Assembly (NCBI RefSeq): GCF_900078665.2
Contig: NZ_LT546207.1
Coordinates: 972,480 to 1,036,479 of the forward strand
From: Mycolicibacterium houstonense
GTDB lineage: Bacteria > Actinomycetota > Actinomycetes > Mycobacteriales > Mycobacteriaceae
Direction of reading: 5' to 3'
DNA: 64,000 nucleotides
Shown here piece after piece: positions 1-8,532 of this stretch. The translations under genes were made by a program, and so were the position numbers. Within the stretch, counting starts at the first letter, position 1. The number at the start of each line of letters is the position of its first letter. The notes below the pieces were generated by a model, which had not been told where the DNA came from, made no database searches, and saw nothing but the letters and a program-made list of their open reading frames with translations.

Positions 1-799
1 TGGCGTTGTAGCGCATGTAGGGCAGGACTGGTTCTGTCATCCCCAGCGGGTCGTAGAGATAGTGGGCGTAGTCGGTTTCGTTTTCGTAGAGTTCTGTGAG
101 CATGGCGTAGGCGAAATCGCGCAGTTCGTTCTGCCGCGCGGTCGTTTCGTTGTGGAATCCGCGTTGGAACTTGTAGCCGATGTAGTGCCCGTGCACGGCC
201 TCGTCGCGAATGATCAACCGGATGATGTCAGCGGTATTGGGAAGGATCGAACGGGCTGCCCAATGCAGCGGCAAGTAAAAGCCGCTGTAGAACATGAACG
301 ACTCCAGCATGACCGAGCTGATCTTCTTTTTCAGTGGGTCGTCGCCGCGGTAGTAATCGTGCACGATATGAGCTTTGCGCTGCAGGTAGAGATTGCTGCG
401 TGACCAGGCGAACGCTTCGGAGATCTCCCGTGTCGAGCACAGGGTTGAGAAGATGGAGCTGTAACTCTTGGCATGAACCGACTCCATGAACGCCATGTTC
501 GTGTAGACGGCCTCTTCGTGTGGGGTCAACGAATCTGCGAGCATCTCAATGCAACCCACGGTTCCCTGCATGGTGTCCAGCAGTGTGAGGCCGGTGAACA
601 CCCGTACCGTAAGCAGCTGCTGGGCTTCACTGAGGCTGCTCCAGCTCGCCAGGTCATTGGACAACGGCACTTTCTCGGGGAGCCAGAAGTTGGCTGTCAA
701 CCGATTCCATACTTCGACGTCCCTGGAGTCGGTCACGTCGTTCCAGTTGATCGCTTCCAGAGGCTCCGTGATCGGCTCGTCCGCGCTCGGTGTGGTCAT
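1..799 (-). CDS. nrdF: class Ib ribonucleotide reductase beta subunit (partial, C-terminus beyond window)
   Basis: The visible 266 residues are the N-terminal part of the R2 (NrdF) subunit. This subunit houses the di-metal/tyrosyl-radical cofactor that the NrdE subunit uses to make deoxyribonucleotides in the cytosol. Metal-ligand segments are visible: ESVHAKSYS in the first helix pair and RDEAVHGHYIGYKFQ (ExxH) in the second. The start ATG (797-799) shares one base with the ctaD stop (TGATG), so translation is probably coupled to ctaD. The stop codon lies outside the window to the left. The family is recognised with high confidence. The symbol nrdF (nrdF2-like) rests on family resemblance. 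Confidence 0.93.
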   Translation of the reverse strand, partial: MTTPSADEPITEPLEAINWNDVTDSRDVEVWNRLTANFWLPEKVPLSNDLASWSSLSEAQQLLTVRVFTGLTLLDTMQGTVGCIEMLADSLTPHEEAVYTNMAFMESVHAKSYSSIFSTLCSTREISEAFAWSRSNLYLQRKAHIVHDYYRGDDPLKKKISSVMLESFMFYSGFYLPLHWAARSILPNTADIIRLIIRDEAVHGHYIGYKFQRGFHNETTARQNELRDFAYAMLTELYENETDYAHYLYDPLGMTEPVLPYMRYNA

Positions 800-2496
800 C
801 AGTCCGGGTTGTGGCCGACGTGGGCTTCGGTGCGCATCCGCTCGACCATGTGCGGGTAGTGCAGCTCGAACGCCGGGCGCTCGGAACGGATCCGGGGCAG
901 CTCGGTGAAGTTGTGCCGCGGCGGCGGGCAGGAGGTCGCCCACTCCAGCGAGTTGCCGTGGCCCCAGGGGTCGTCGACTGTGACCGGCTCGCCGTAGCGC
1001 CAGCTCTTGAACACGTTCCACACGAACGGCAAGACCGAGACACCGAGGATGAACGATCCGATGGTGGACACCACGTTGAGTGCGGTGAAGCCGTCGGTGG
1101 GCAGGTAGTCGGCGTACCGACGCGGCATGCCCTCGTCACCGACCCAGTGCTGCACCAGGAACGTCGCATGGAAGCCGATGAAGGTCAGCCAGAAGTGGAC
1201 TTTGGCCAGGCGCTCGTCGAGCAGGCGTCCGGTCATCTTCGGGAACCAGAAGTACACACCGGCGTAGGTGGCGAACACGATGGTGCCGAACAGGGTGTAG
1301 TGGAAGTGCGCCACCACGAAATAGGTCTCGGTGACGTGGAAGTCGATCGGCGGACTGGCCAGCAGCACGCCCGACAGACCGCCCAGCAGGAAGGTAACCA
1401 GAAAGCCGATCGAAAACAACATCGGGGATTCGAAGGTGAGTTGGCCGCGCCACATCGTTCCGATCCAGTTGAAGAACTTGATGCCGGTCGGAACGGCGAT
1501 CAGGAACGTCATGAAGGAGAAGAACGGCAGCAGCACCGCACCGGTGGCGTACATGTGGTGCGCCCACACGGCAACCGACAGGGCAGCGATGCTGATGGTG
1601 GCGTAGACCAGGGTGGTGTAACCGAAGATCGGCTTGCGGCTGAACACCGGAATGATCTCGGATACGACCCCGAAGAACGGCAGGGCCAGGACGTACACCT
1701 CGGGGTGACCGAAGAACCAGAACAGGTGTTGGAAGAGCATGAGGCCGCCGTTGGCCGGGTCGTAGATGTGGGCGCCGAGCCGGCGGTCGGCGGCCAGACC
1801 GAACATCGCGGCGGTCAGCAGCGGGAACACGATCACCACCAGCATGGAGGTGATCAGGATGTTCCACGTGAAGATCGGCATCCGGAACATGGTCATCCCC
1901 GGTGCGCGCATGCAGACCACCGTCGTAATCATGTTGACCGCGCCGAGAATGGTGCCCAGACCGCCAACCGCGATTCCCAGGATCCACAGGTCCGCGCCGA
2001 CTCCGGGGGAGTGGATCGCATCGCTCAGCGGCGTGTAGGCGGTCCAGCCGAAGTCGGCCGCGCCACCCGGGGTGATGAAGCCGCCCAGGGCGATCAGTGC
2101 GCCGAACAGGAACAGCCAGTACGACAGGGAGTTCAGCCGCGGGAATGCTACGTCGGGTGCGCCGATTTGCAGCGGTAGGATGAGATTGGCGAACCCGAAC
2201 ACGATCGGGGTGGCGTAGAACAGCAGCATCACCGTGCCGTGCATGGTGAACAGCTGGTTGAACTGCTCATTGGACAAGAACTGCATTCCGGGTTCGGTCA
2301 GCTCGGTGCGCATCAGAAGTGCCATCACGCCGCCGATCCCGAAGAAGGTGAAGCAGGTGACGCAGTACATGATGCCGATCAGTTTGTGATCGGTTGTGGT
2401 GATGAGCTTGTAGATCAGGTTGCCCTTGGGGCCTGTCCGTTCGGGGAACGGACGGCGCGCCTCGAGTTCTCCGATTGGAGGGGCTTCGGCAGTCAC
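799..2496 (-). CDS. ctaD: cytochrome c oxidase subunit I (aa3 type)
   Basis: This 565-residue polytopic membrane protein is the catalytic subunit of the aa3 cytochrome oxidase, which reduces O2 and pumps protons at the end of the respiratory chain. Visible motifs are [11 protein letters not shown] (low-spin haem ligand), [13 protein letters not shown] (CuB His with cross-linked Tyr), AHHMYATG (two CuB His) and [11 protein letters not shown] (haem a3/a ligands). I chose the GTG at 2496 because AGGAGA lies about 8 bases upstream and the N-terminus [17 protein letters not shown] matches mycobacterial CtaD; an upstream in-frame ATG at 2523 adds nine residues without support. It reads directly into nrdF by a TGATG overlap. 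Confidence 0.96.
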   Translation of the reverse strand: MTAEAPPIGELEARRPFPERTGPKGNLIYKLITTTDHKLIGIMYCVTCFTFFGIGGVMALLMRTELTEPGMQFLSNEQFNQLFTMHGTVMLLFYATPIVFGFANLILPLQIGAPDVAFPRLNSLSYWLFLFGALIALGGFITPGGAADFGWTAYTPLSDAIHSPGVGADLWILGIAVGGLGTILGAVNMITTVVCMRAPGMTMFRMPIFTWNILITSMLVVIVFPLLTAAMFGLAADRRLGAHIYDPANGGLMLFQHLFWFFGHPEVYVLALPFFGVVSEIIPVFSRKPIFGYTTLVYATISIAALSVAVWAHHMYATGAVLLPFFSFMTFLIAVPTGIKFFNWIGTMWRGQLTFESPMLFSIGFLVTFLLGGLSGVLLASPPIDFHVTETYFVVAHFHYTLFGTIVFATYAGVYFWFPKMTGRLLDERLAKVHFWLTFIGFHATFLVQHWVGDEGMPRRYADYLPTDGFTALNVVSTIGSFILGVSVLPFVWNVFKSWRYGEPVTVDDPWGHGNSLEWATSCPPPRHNFTELPRIRSERPAFELHYPHMVERMRTEAHVGHNPD

Positions 2497-2597
2497 TAAC
2501 AAATCTCCTCTCGATACCCACACCCACGCACCGACGATCTGCGCTTCCCACCAGGTGTCCGGTTGGCTACCACTGTTTCTCGCTCAGTCCCGGCGAG

Positions 2598-2617
2598 GAA
2601 GGGCCATAAGTCCCCAA
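2598..2617. promoter_or_regulatory. DosR-like box (A)
   Basis: The core GGGCCATAAGTCCCCAA matches 15 of 20 positions of the published DosR consensus TTSGGGACTWWAGTCCCSAA by hand alignment. It lies about 100 bp upstream of ctaD and about 305 bp upstream of the Rv1733c-family gene. Which gene it serves is inference. A weaker, half-matching site (core GGCTTTCGTCC) is at about 2790-2800, nearer the second gene. Confidence 0.55.
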
Positions 2618-2923
2618 TCGAGTGATGCCGCCGTGCCGCCCTGGGCCGCGGCACGGTAACCGCCAGAACAGGTCCAACCCCCTGAGAATCAGGCACTTTC
2701 GCCCCTTCCGGTCTGGCGTCGCGGCCAGTCTCGGCCGGGAGAACGTGCGAAAATCAGTGCATCTGGACGGAACAGCCCTGCGGCATAGAGGCTTTCGTCC
2801 TTCGAACTGATGACAAAGGTCACCAAGAATTGGCGCATGGAGCGGTCTTTATGCCCTGGCGCTGGTGCTGCGGCCGTCTGCACGATAGAAAACCCGGGAT
2901 TCGACACAAGGAGGTTTCGGTTG

Positions 2924-3517
2924 ATGCACTTCACCTTCGGCGCCGGACGTTGTTGGATCGTGCGGGCACTGGGGGCCAATCCGATAATTCGGCTGACCGA
3001 TCGAGCAGAGGCAGTCGGTGCCATCCTGGTCATCGTTCTGATCCTGACCGCCACGGCAGCAACTGCTGCGATCAGCACCGCCGTCCACGACAGCAGATCT
3101 CACCTATATGCCGAGCAGGCCGCCACTCGCCACACAGTGCAGGCCCGCGTGACGGCGCGAAGCAAGGAGACCGCCGGGGGAACCGGGAGGCGGTTCGAAA
3201 CGGCGGCTCGCTGGACAACCCCATCCGGAGAGCGTTCTGGATCCATCGTGCTGACGCGGCCGGCGGAAGCGGGAGATGAGGTCGACATCCTGGTCGATCC
3301 CACCGGGCGGCAAGTGCCCCCGCCACCCCCTCAGTGGCAAGCCGGCGTAGACGCGGTGACCGTCGGAGTTGCCGTGTGGCTGATATCTATTGGTGTGATT
3401 GGTCTGGCAGCATCCTTGGCGCAGCAGTGGCTGATGCGTCTGCGTTTTCGAAAATGGGACGACGAGCTACGCCTGCTGAAAAGCGACAGCGGAGGGTTCA
3501 AGGGGAAGCAGCGCTGA
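2924..3517 (+). CDS. Rv1733c-family membrane protein
   Basis: This 197-residue protein has two membrane segments, at roughly residues 30-54 and 150-175, with an exported loop between them. It aligns by eye with M. tuberculosis Rv1733c, a dormancy (DosR) regulon antigen of unknown biochemical function: NPIIRLTDRAEAV against NPLVRGTDRLEAV, VHDSRSHLYAEQAATRH against VQDSRSHVYAHQAQTRH, and a C-terminal hydrophobic segment. I chose the ATG at 2924 because AAGGAGG (2908-2914) sits nine bases upstream; an in-frame TTG at 2921 is equally spaced. A longer reading from 2810 has no homologous N-terminus. The DosR-like boxes nearby fit the known regulation of the family. Confidence 0.85.
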   Translation: MHFTFGAGRCWIVRALGANPIIRLTDRAEAVGAILVIVLILTATAATAAISTAVHDSRSHLYAEQAATRHTVQARVTARSKETAGGTGRRFETAARWTTPSGERSGSIVLTRPAEAGDEVDILVDPTGRQVPPPPPQWQAGVDAVTVGVAVWLISIGVIGLAASLAQQWLMRLRFRKWDDELRLLKSDSGGFKGKQR

Positions 3518-3712
3518 AGCGCGGAACGCCTCGTGGCGACCATGGATCGGATGACCGACGAGTCGCACGATTGACACTTCCCACGTACTGGCGTAGATCG
3601 AGGCGTGAACGACAGTCGTCGAACCCGTTCAGCGAGGGCGCCCGAGTCGACGGTATTCACAACTCGCGCACCACATTCCAGCCCGCTCAAATACTTGTCC
3701 AGCTCGTGCCGG

Positions 3713-4681
3713 TCAAGCAAGTCTCTCGGCCTTGCGAGCTACCCGGCTGAGCCTGCGCTCCTTGGCGGCGTCGAACTTGACGCAGGATTCTTCGAGCTTC
3801 TCAACCAAGGCACCCAGATCATCCCGGGCGCGCGCTCCTTCACCGGTGAAATCTTCGCGTTCGAAGATGCGCCACTTCCTGAGCTGAGGCATCACGATCT
3901 CCTCCAGGTGAACGCGCGGGTCGTAAATCCCACCCACCGCAATGGTCACTGCCTTGCGGCGAAACGATGGAATGGTGTAGCCCGGCATAGTGAAGTTGTC
4001 GAGGATCCGGTAGACCGACGCGATCGCTTGATTCGGGGCCAGTTCGAAGCCCGCCGCCGAGATGTCGCGGTAGAACAGCATGTGCAAGTTCTCGTCAGCC
4101 GAAACTCGTTGCATCAGTTGATCGGCAATTGGATCATTGCAGGCCTTGCCGGTGTTGCGGTGTGAAACCCGGGTAGCCAGTTCCTGGAAGCTCACATACA
4201 GGACGGAGTCGAGAAGACTGTCGGCGAACAGGTTGCCCTGCTGGTTCTGGCCGGGGGAGAAGCCTCGGGTGATCTGTTCAACACGCAGTTCTTCGAGTTC
4301 GATCGGGTCGGCGGCACGCGTCACCACGAGGTAGTCGCGGAGCGCCACGCTGTGCCGGTTCTCTTCGGCGGTCCAGCGGTTGACCCACTGTCCCCAGGCG
4401 CCGTCCATGCCCATATTCATCGCGATTTCACGGTGATACGAAGGCAGGTTGTCTTCCGTGAGTAGGTTGACCATTAGGGCGAGCCGGGCGACCTCCGACA
4501 ACTGTGACTGCTCGGGGTGCCAATCCTGCCCGCCCAGGGCGTAGTAGTTCTTGCCGTCCGACCACGGAATGTAGTCGTGAGGGTTCCATTCCTTCATCAT
4601 CGACAGATGTCTGTTGAGCAGGCGCTCCGCCACCGGTTCCAACTCATGCAGCAATCGCAGATCGTCCGAGTTCTTCGACAA
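3713..4681 (-). CDS. acyl-ACP desaturase, DesA1 paralogue
   Basis: This 322-residue soluble di-iron desaturase is of the stearoyl-ACP desaturase family and closely resembles mycobacterial DesA1, which introduces a double bond into ACP-bound acyl chains feeding mycolate/lipid synthesis. Both ligand motifs are intact: TAEENRHSVALRDY and SADENLHMLFYRD (two E-E/D-x-x-H sets). WNPHDYIPWSDGKNYYALGG is strongly conserved. I chose a TTG start at 4681: AGGAG lies five bases upstream, and the resulting N-terminus (SKNSDDLRLLHELEP) matches DesA1 in length exactly. An upstream ATG at 4720 has no ribosome binding site. A DosR-like box 64-83 bases upstream suggests hypoxic or dormancy control of this copy, unlike canonical desA1 (inference). 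Confidence 0.9.
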   Translation of the reverse strand: MSKNSDDLRLLHELEPVAERLLNRHLSMMKEWNPHDYIPWSDGKNYYALGGQDWHPEQSQLSEVARLALMVNLLTEDNLPSYHREIAMNMGMDGAWGQWVNRWTAEENRHSVALRDYLVVTRAADPIELEELRVEQITRGFSPGQNQQGNLFADSLLDSVLYVSFQELATRVSHRNTGKACNDPIADQLMQRVSADENLHMLFYRDISAAGFELAPNQAIASVYRILDNFTMPGYTIPSFRRKAVTIAVGGIYDPRVHLEEIVMPQLRKWRIFEREDFTGEGARARDDLGALVEKLEESCVKFDAAKERRLSRVARKAERLA

Positions 4682-4744
4682 GATCACTCCTGAGTTCGTA
4701 ACTGTAACTTGCAGTTTCATTCAACGGATCGCAGGGAAGCGTTG

Positions 4745-4764
4745 GTAGGGACTTTTGTCATTGC
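4745..4764. promoter_or_regulatory. DosR-like box (B), upstream of the desaturase
   Basis: The sequence reads GGGACTTTTGTC. The left half-site is perfect and the right half is degenerate, giving 12 of 20 consensus positions. It sits 64 bp upstream of the desaturase start on the minus strand, a usual distance for an activator site. Confidence 0.45.
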
Positions 4765-4799
4765 TCGCATTTGCCGGGGGAGACCGGTGTGATTGCGAC

Positions 4800-4819
4800 A
4801 TCAGGACTTTCGGCCCTGT
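4800..4819. promoter_or_regulatory. DosR-like box (C), upstream of the exported protein
   Basis: The core GGACTTTCGGCCC matches 13 of 20 DosR consensus positions by hand. It lies about 35 bp upstream of the longest reading of the plus-strand gene at 4853 and forms a divergent pair with box B. Confidence 0.45.
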
Positions 4820-4852
4820 CGCTGCGCAGCAGGAGAGGGGTAGTCAAGTGGC

Positions 4853-5704
4853 ATGCCGCGATCGAGGTACCCGAAGAAGCAGTGGCAAAAGGTGCGGCAC
4901 AAGCTTGGTCCGCGCGCGCACCGCGGCGTGCCAGGGGAGTTCCTGAAACGTGCTCTGCCCATGGCAGCAAATGAGCACCGCACATCTCGGAGAGGCCTCG
5001 TGTTGCTCGCCACGACGACGATTGCCGTGGCCTCCGTCTCAGGAGCAGCAGGCTGGGAGCTGAACAGTCATATCAAGGGGGCTTCCACGGCTGCTGACGA
5101 TCAGTGGCTGATCAAGTTGGTGGATCTGGCCGGCCAGTTTCCCTCAGGGTTCCACCTGACCTCTGCCGACACCACTGACGTGACCGAACAGTCTCTTCGC
5201 AGGCCGGAGTCGTTGACGCGCGGGGCTACCGTTATCCCGGCATATTGCGCCAACCCGGCCGAGCAAGCCGTCGGCGCATCGCCGCCAGCCGGGGCCATCG
5301 TCGCCAGCCTCACCGGAATAACTTCCGACCGCCTGCTGGAAATTACCGCCCTGGTGTCTTCCCAGCCCATTCCGCTCCGGGTTTCGCCGCCACACTGCGA
5401 CGCGGTGGTGTTCTACCGGGCCGGCCTCATTCAGGGCTTCACCGGCCCGATTTCGCTGCCTCCGACCCCGGAAGGAGTAGCGGTCAAATCGAGCCAAGCC
5501 GTGCGGGCCCGTTACACGATCACCGATGGCAACGGACCCAGCATCGATACCGTCCGCTACGTCTACCGGGTACTGCTCGACGACCTGCACTCGGTCACTG
5601 TCACTTTCATCGGCCGGATCAACCCGGGGCGAATTGGTGACATCGACACGACACCGGCCGACGAACTGTTTTCCCACGCGCTGGCCACGCTTCGGTCACC
5701 CTGA
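4853..5704 (+). CDS. exported DUF5642-like hypothetical protein
   Basis: This 283-residue protein has a basic N-terminus, a hydrophobic export segment (GLVLLATTTIAVASVSGAAG, around residues 48-67) and a secreted domain with two cysteines (AYCANP and PPHCDAVVFY) that could form a disulfide. The pattern recalls the mycobacterial exported DUF5642/PknH-sensor-like families; function is unknown. The ATG at 4853 has AGGAGAGGGG 12-18 bases upstream. An internal ATG at 4961 would put the signal segment closer to the N-terminus and may be the true start. DosR-like box C lies upstream. Confidence 0.65.
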   Translation: MPRSRYPKKQWQKVRHKLGPRAHRGVPGEFLKRALPMAANEHRTSRRGLVLLATTTIAVASVSGAAGWELNSHIKGASTAADDQWLIKLVDLAGQFPSGFHLTSADTTDVTEQSLRRPESLTRGATVIPAYCANPAEQAVGASPPAGAIVASLTGITSDRLLEITALVSSQPIPLRVSPPHCDAVVFYRAGLIQGFTGPISLPPTPEGVAVKSSQAVRARYTITDGNGPSIDTVRYVYRVLLDDLHSVTVTFIGRINPGRIGDIDTTPADELFSHALATLRSP

Positions 5705-5773
5705 TTTCCGTGAGCACCGGTGCGGCAGTGCCCGGTCCAGCTGCGCACGCCGATGCGGCAATCGTCCGTGGGC

Positions 5774-6187
5774 TCAAACTGAGGGTTCGGCCTCAGATGC
5801 ATAGACGCCGAGCAGATCTCGGGCGGAGACGATGCCTACCAACACACCGGCGCGTTCTACCAGAATGTGTCGAATGTGGCGGTCGGTCATCCGAACGGCC
5901 ACTTGTTCGACGGTGGCGGAGGCCTCGCACCAGACCAGATTCGTGGTCGCCACGTCAACGGCACGTACCGAAGCCGGATCCTGTTGGGCGGCGATGACAC
6001 GTATGACGTCACGTTCGCTCACCAGTGCCGCCGGCCGGTCCTGGTCGCCAACCACCACTGCGCCGATCCCGGCCTCGGCCATGGCCTGCGCTGCCCTCGC
6101 GACCGTGGCGTCGGAGGGCACCCGAATCACCGCATCACCGACGAGATCCGCCACAGATATCAAACCCGCTGACAATTCATCGACCAT
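5774..6187 (-). CDS. tandem CBS-domain protein (Hrp1-like)
   Basis: This 137-residue protein consists almost entirely of two CBS motifs (roughly residues 12-70 and 75-132). Each ends in the typical strand-helix signature: AALVSERDVIRVI and GVLVGIVSARDLLGVY. Paired CBS motifs form a Bateman module that usually binds adenosyl ligands. Stand-alone proteins of this type in mycobacteria include Hrp1 (Rv2626c), a DosR regulon member with unknown biochemical role. A near-perfect DosR-like box centred about 42 bp upstream of the start supports the same control here. The start ATG has no strong ribosome binding site. Confidence 0.85.
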   Translation of the reverse strand: MVDELSAGLISVADLVGDAVIRVPSDATVARAAQAMAEAGIGAVVVGDQDRPAALVSERDVIRVIAAQQDPASVRAVDVATTNLVWCEASATVEQVAVRMTDRHIRHILVERAGVLVGIVSARDLLGVYASEAEPSV

Positions 6188-6219
6188 GGCACGATCGTCG
6201 CACCGGGTGCCGGTGACGT

Positions 6220-6239
6220 ATAGGGACCTAAGTCCCCGC
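6220..6239. promoter_or_regulatory. DosR-like box (D), upstream of the CBS protein
   Basis: The core GGGACCTAAGTCCCC is almost perfectly palindromic and matches 15 of 20 positions of the DosR consensus. It begins 33 bp upstream of the CBS-protein start on the minus strand. This is the best box of the window. Confidence 0.65.
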
Positions 6240-6417
6240 CGAACTGACGGTTCACAGGCCGAACCTGAACTACTGGGCGATCTGGAACCTCAAGGGTCCA
6301 AGGACTCTAGATTCGATGAGGCCGATCAGCTGAGCTGCTAGATACCCGCGTGGGTGGCAAACCGATCGGCCCCAGGCCTTGCCACGTGGGCCACCGCATT
6401 GAGGGAGGAGCATCCAA

Positions 6418-6570
6418 ATGTTGTTGCGCATCGTCGTACTGCGCACCGCCGTGGCAATTGTCGCCGCTGTCTTCCCGGTCGGCCTGTTCGCCGTGCTGGC
6501 CAGCGCTGCCCAGCCCAAGCGCCGCGACAATCCTGACCGCGCAAGACATCGCGGCTCTCACCACGACTGA
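6418..6570 (+). CDS. small membrane protein, 50 residues
   Basis: A short ORF opens at ATG 6418 with an excellent ribosome binding site (GAGGGAGGAG at 6401-6410, seven bases upstream) and ends at TGA 6568-6570. It encodes one hydrophobic segment (from MLLRIVVLRTAVAIVAAV to about residue 28) followed by a polar basic tail rich in R, D and H. It could be a single-pass small membrane protein or a signal peptide with a short secreted tail. It sits next to DosR-like boxes D and E. I recognise no family. The Shine-Dalgarno sequence and the clean hydrophobic/polar split are the evidence. Confidence 0.45.
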   Translation: MLLRIVVLRTAVAIVAAVFPVGLFAVLASAAQPKRRDNPDRARHRGSHHD

Positions 6571-6805
6571 CCGACCGTAACTCATCACGCTGCCGAAGCG
6601 GCACCGAAGTGCCTTGGTGACTAATTCCGCAGCAGCAGAGGACATTTCCGGTCAGGGCGCCCCGCTGGATGGACGTACAGCGGGGCGGCTGCGGCAACGC
6701 GACGAGCGTGGGGCGGTCGGGCCCTGTGGCCACGTCGCGTCCCTTGACCAGATAACCCACGGGCACCGCAGCATGGTCTAGGTTATTTTGGCGGTGGGCG
6801 TTCGG

Positions 6806-6825
6806 GTAGGGACCTTTGGCCCTAA
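6806..6825. promoter_or_regulatory. DosR-like box (E), no clear target
   Basis: The sequence reads GGGACCTTTGGCCCTAA and matches 14 of 20 consensus positions by hand. No recognisable gene follows on the plus strand before the island. On the minus side the nearest features are non-coding. It may be an orphan box whose target was displaced when the island arrived (inference). Confidence 0.5.
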
Positions 6826-6953
6826 ACGGCGCACGGTGTCACCAACGCGCTTGTCGGGCAGCGAGTCTCAAGAGATGGCAGCGGCCCGGATACTGTCACG
6901 TTCCACAGTGCCGCGGTGCCGGCGCATCACAGCTGTCCAAAGTCGAAGCCCAT

Positions 6954-7004
6954 CAGTAACTTTCGCCCTAGTAGCCCCGGCGGGAGAAGTGTCACAGTGA
7001 CAAA
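6954..7004 (+). repeat. island-flanking direct repeat, left copy
   Basis: This sequence begins CAGTAACTTT and ends GGGAGAAGTGTCACAGTGAC plus AAA. A second copy in the same orientation lies at 16784-16833. The right-hand 20 bases differ at one position, the left ten bases differ at one position, and the middle is diverged with near-conserved spacing. The copies bracket the TIR/NACHT genes. They could be attachment sites or ends of a mobile element. No integrase or transposase was found. Confidence 0.55.
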
Positions 7005-8052
7005 TCCCCACGCTTGCCTCGGACGTGGTACATAGGCGGTCGAAGTGAGCCTTAACCCACGATGACGCCCGGCACTTGGCCGTTCTGGCCCAGCTGCTGC
7101 TCCACACGACCCGTCAGGAGCGCAGGGGCGCCTTTGTCCGGCGCCATCGCCGACAGCATGATCGAAGTCGCGAATCCTCACCACGGACCCCTTCAAGCCC
7201 CGGCGAGCTATCGGCCCCGGAATCCAATGGTCGACAACACAATTCACCATCCGTCGCCATCCAGCCACAGGTACCTACAAACGTCACGTGACGTATGCAC
7301 CCAGCGAAACGTCGACACGGAAGAGGCGGCAGTCGAGTCCGGTAGGTGATCTAGGCGTCTGCTTCCGGCGATGTCGGATGATTCCGAGAATGTCAATCCG
7401 ACACCCGCCACGTAGACACACAGGAGTGCACAGGTTGTTGACGCGGCGCCGCCATGCCAGAGACGCTGGCCGTGGTCAGGACTGGCACAACCCTCAGGGA
7501 TGGCCTCGATGTCCGATCCGGGAAAAGCTAAGAGTGGACCGACGTTTTGACCTGGGCACTCTCAATTGGTTGCGGATCGACTCGATGTGATTTGTCCGGG
7601 AACACCTGAGAGTGCGGGATGAAATCCGGGATGACCTAAAGGTCTCGGACACAATGCGTGAAGGCAGGCTGCGGCAGAGGCCGAGGCACGTGAAGCGTGA
7701 TCGTATGTGTACGACGTGAAGTTCAGTCTCGCGAAGTACGTTGGTTACCGATGTCGCTGCGAAAGGGTCGCACATCGCTCCAAGCGGACGTCAGGGCGCG
7801 CGAACTAGGCCAGCAAGTCGATATCACCGATAGCGGGGAAGTGGGGGGTCAGGGTCTTTGGTCCAGTCAGACTCTGATGGTGGCTATGCCTCTGTGCCGG
7901 TAGACCTGCACCACATCGTCAGCTCTCAAGTACGGAATCAACCAGCTTCATACGCCCAAAGGTTTCCCGCGAGGGGCCGAGGCTCCTTTCCAACATGTTT
8001 TCAGCTGCTGTCGGCTGTGGCCATCGACTCCAGGGAGCTGTGCTGAATAACC

Positions 8053-8499
8053 CTACCGACCGGCCTTGTTAGCGGCCGCCTCGATCCAGGCACCCAAGTT
8101 TATGTACCCGTTGTCCATGTTCCAACGGTAGATTGGGTATTCGGCGGGCAGTGGGTTTAATCCTGCAGTGTCGGTATTGCCGAAGCGATCTTGGATTCTC
8201 TCGATGCGGATACCTAGGAGACCGTTGCCCCTGGCCATACTGCGTTCGATCTCGTACTTCACGTAGGTACGGGAAGCGGTCTCCCGTCCGATGAGTACGA
8301 CCGTCACGCTGGTATTGACCAGGGCAGAGTCAATCATGGCCTTGATCGCTGCGTCGCCCTTCTTCTGTGCGTCTTCCCAGAGTGAGGCATCGAAGTATCC
8401 TGCTGCCTGGCGGTTTTGCGTCACCCAGCTGTTTCGAACAACGTTGGCGCGCCATATGTCTCGCTCGTAGTGGAAGCTAAAGAACGCGCGTCGAGCCAT
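8053..8499 (-). CDS. ThsB-like (MTH538-type) TIR protein, second copy
   Basis: This 148-residue protein matches the TIR-like fold of Thoeris ThsB proteins. It opens ARRAFFSFHYERDIWRANVV, followed by YFDASLWEDAQKKGD, a strand TVVLIG and a helix YVKYEIERS. Glu83 occupies the position where TIR NADases place the catalytic glutamate (inference). In Thoeris, ThsB senses infection and makes a cyclic ADP-ribose-type signal from NAD. It is the last gene of a four-gene minus-strand operon, 33 bases after the SLOG gene. I chose ATG 8499 (AGAGA about seven bases upstream); ATG 8508 would add MNN. Sequence is lower in GC than the flanking chromosome. Confidence 0.85.
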   Translation of the reverse strand: MARRAFFSFHYERDIWRANVVRNSWVTQNRQAAGYFDASLWEDAQKKGDAAIKAMIDSALVNTSVTVVLIGRETASRTYVKYEIERSMARGNGLLGIRIERIQDRFGNTDTAGLNPLPAEYPIYRWNMDNGYINLGAWIEAAANKAGR

Positions 8500-8532
8500 G
8501 TTGTTCATCTCTTGGTGCCAGGTGCATAGTGT

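Larger units (their letters stand above)
6571..8052. other. about 1.5 kb without a recognisable gene
   Basis: This stretch lies between the small membrane ORF and the TIR operon. It contains DosR-like box E (6806-6825), the left copy of the island-flanking repeat (6954-7004), and a small palindrome GACCTAAAGGTC near 7628. Short open frames exist on both strands but none has a recognisable product, ribosome binding site or coding character. It may be decayed DNA at the island edge. Confidence 0.5.

Noticed and set aside
790..2178. Long plus-strand open frame opposite ctaD
   Set aside because: Composition (E/R/H/G/Q-rich) is that of an antisense shadow of a high-GC gene; ctaD on the minus strand has unmistakable motifs.
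3570..3585. GACACTTCCCAC near 3572 as another copy of the island repeat
   Set aside because: Only about 10 bases are shared with the complement of the repeat; too short to count.
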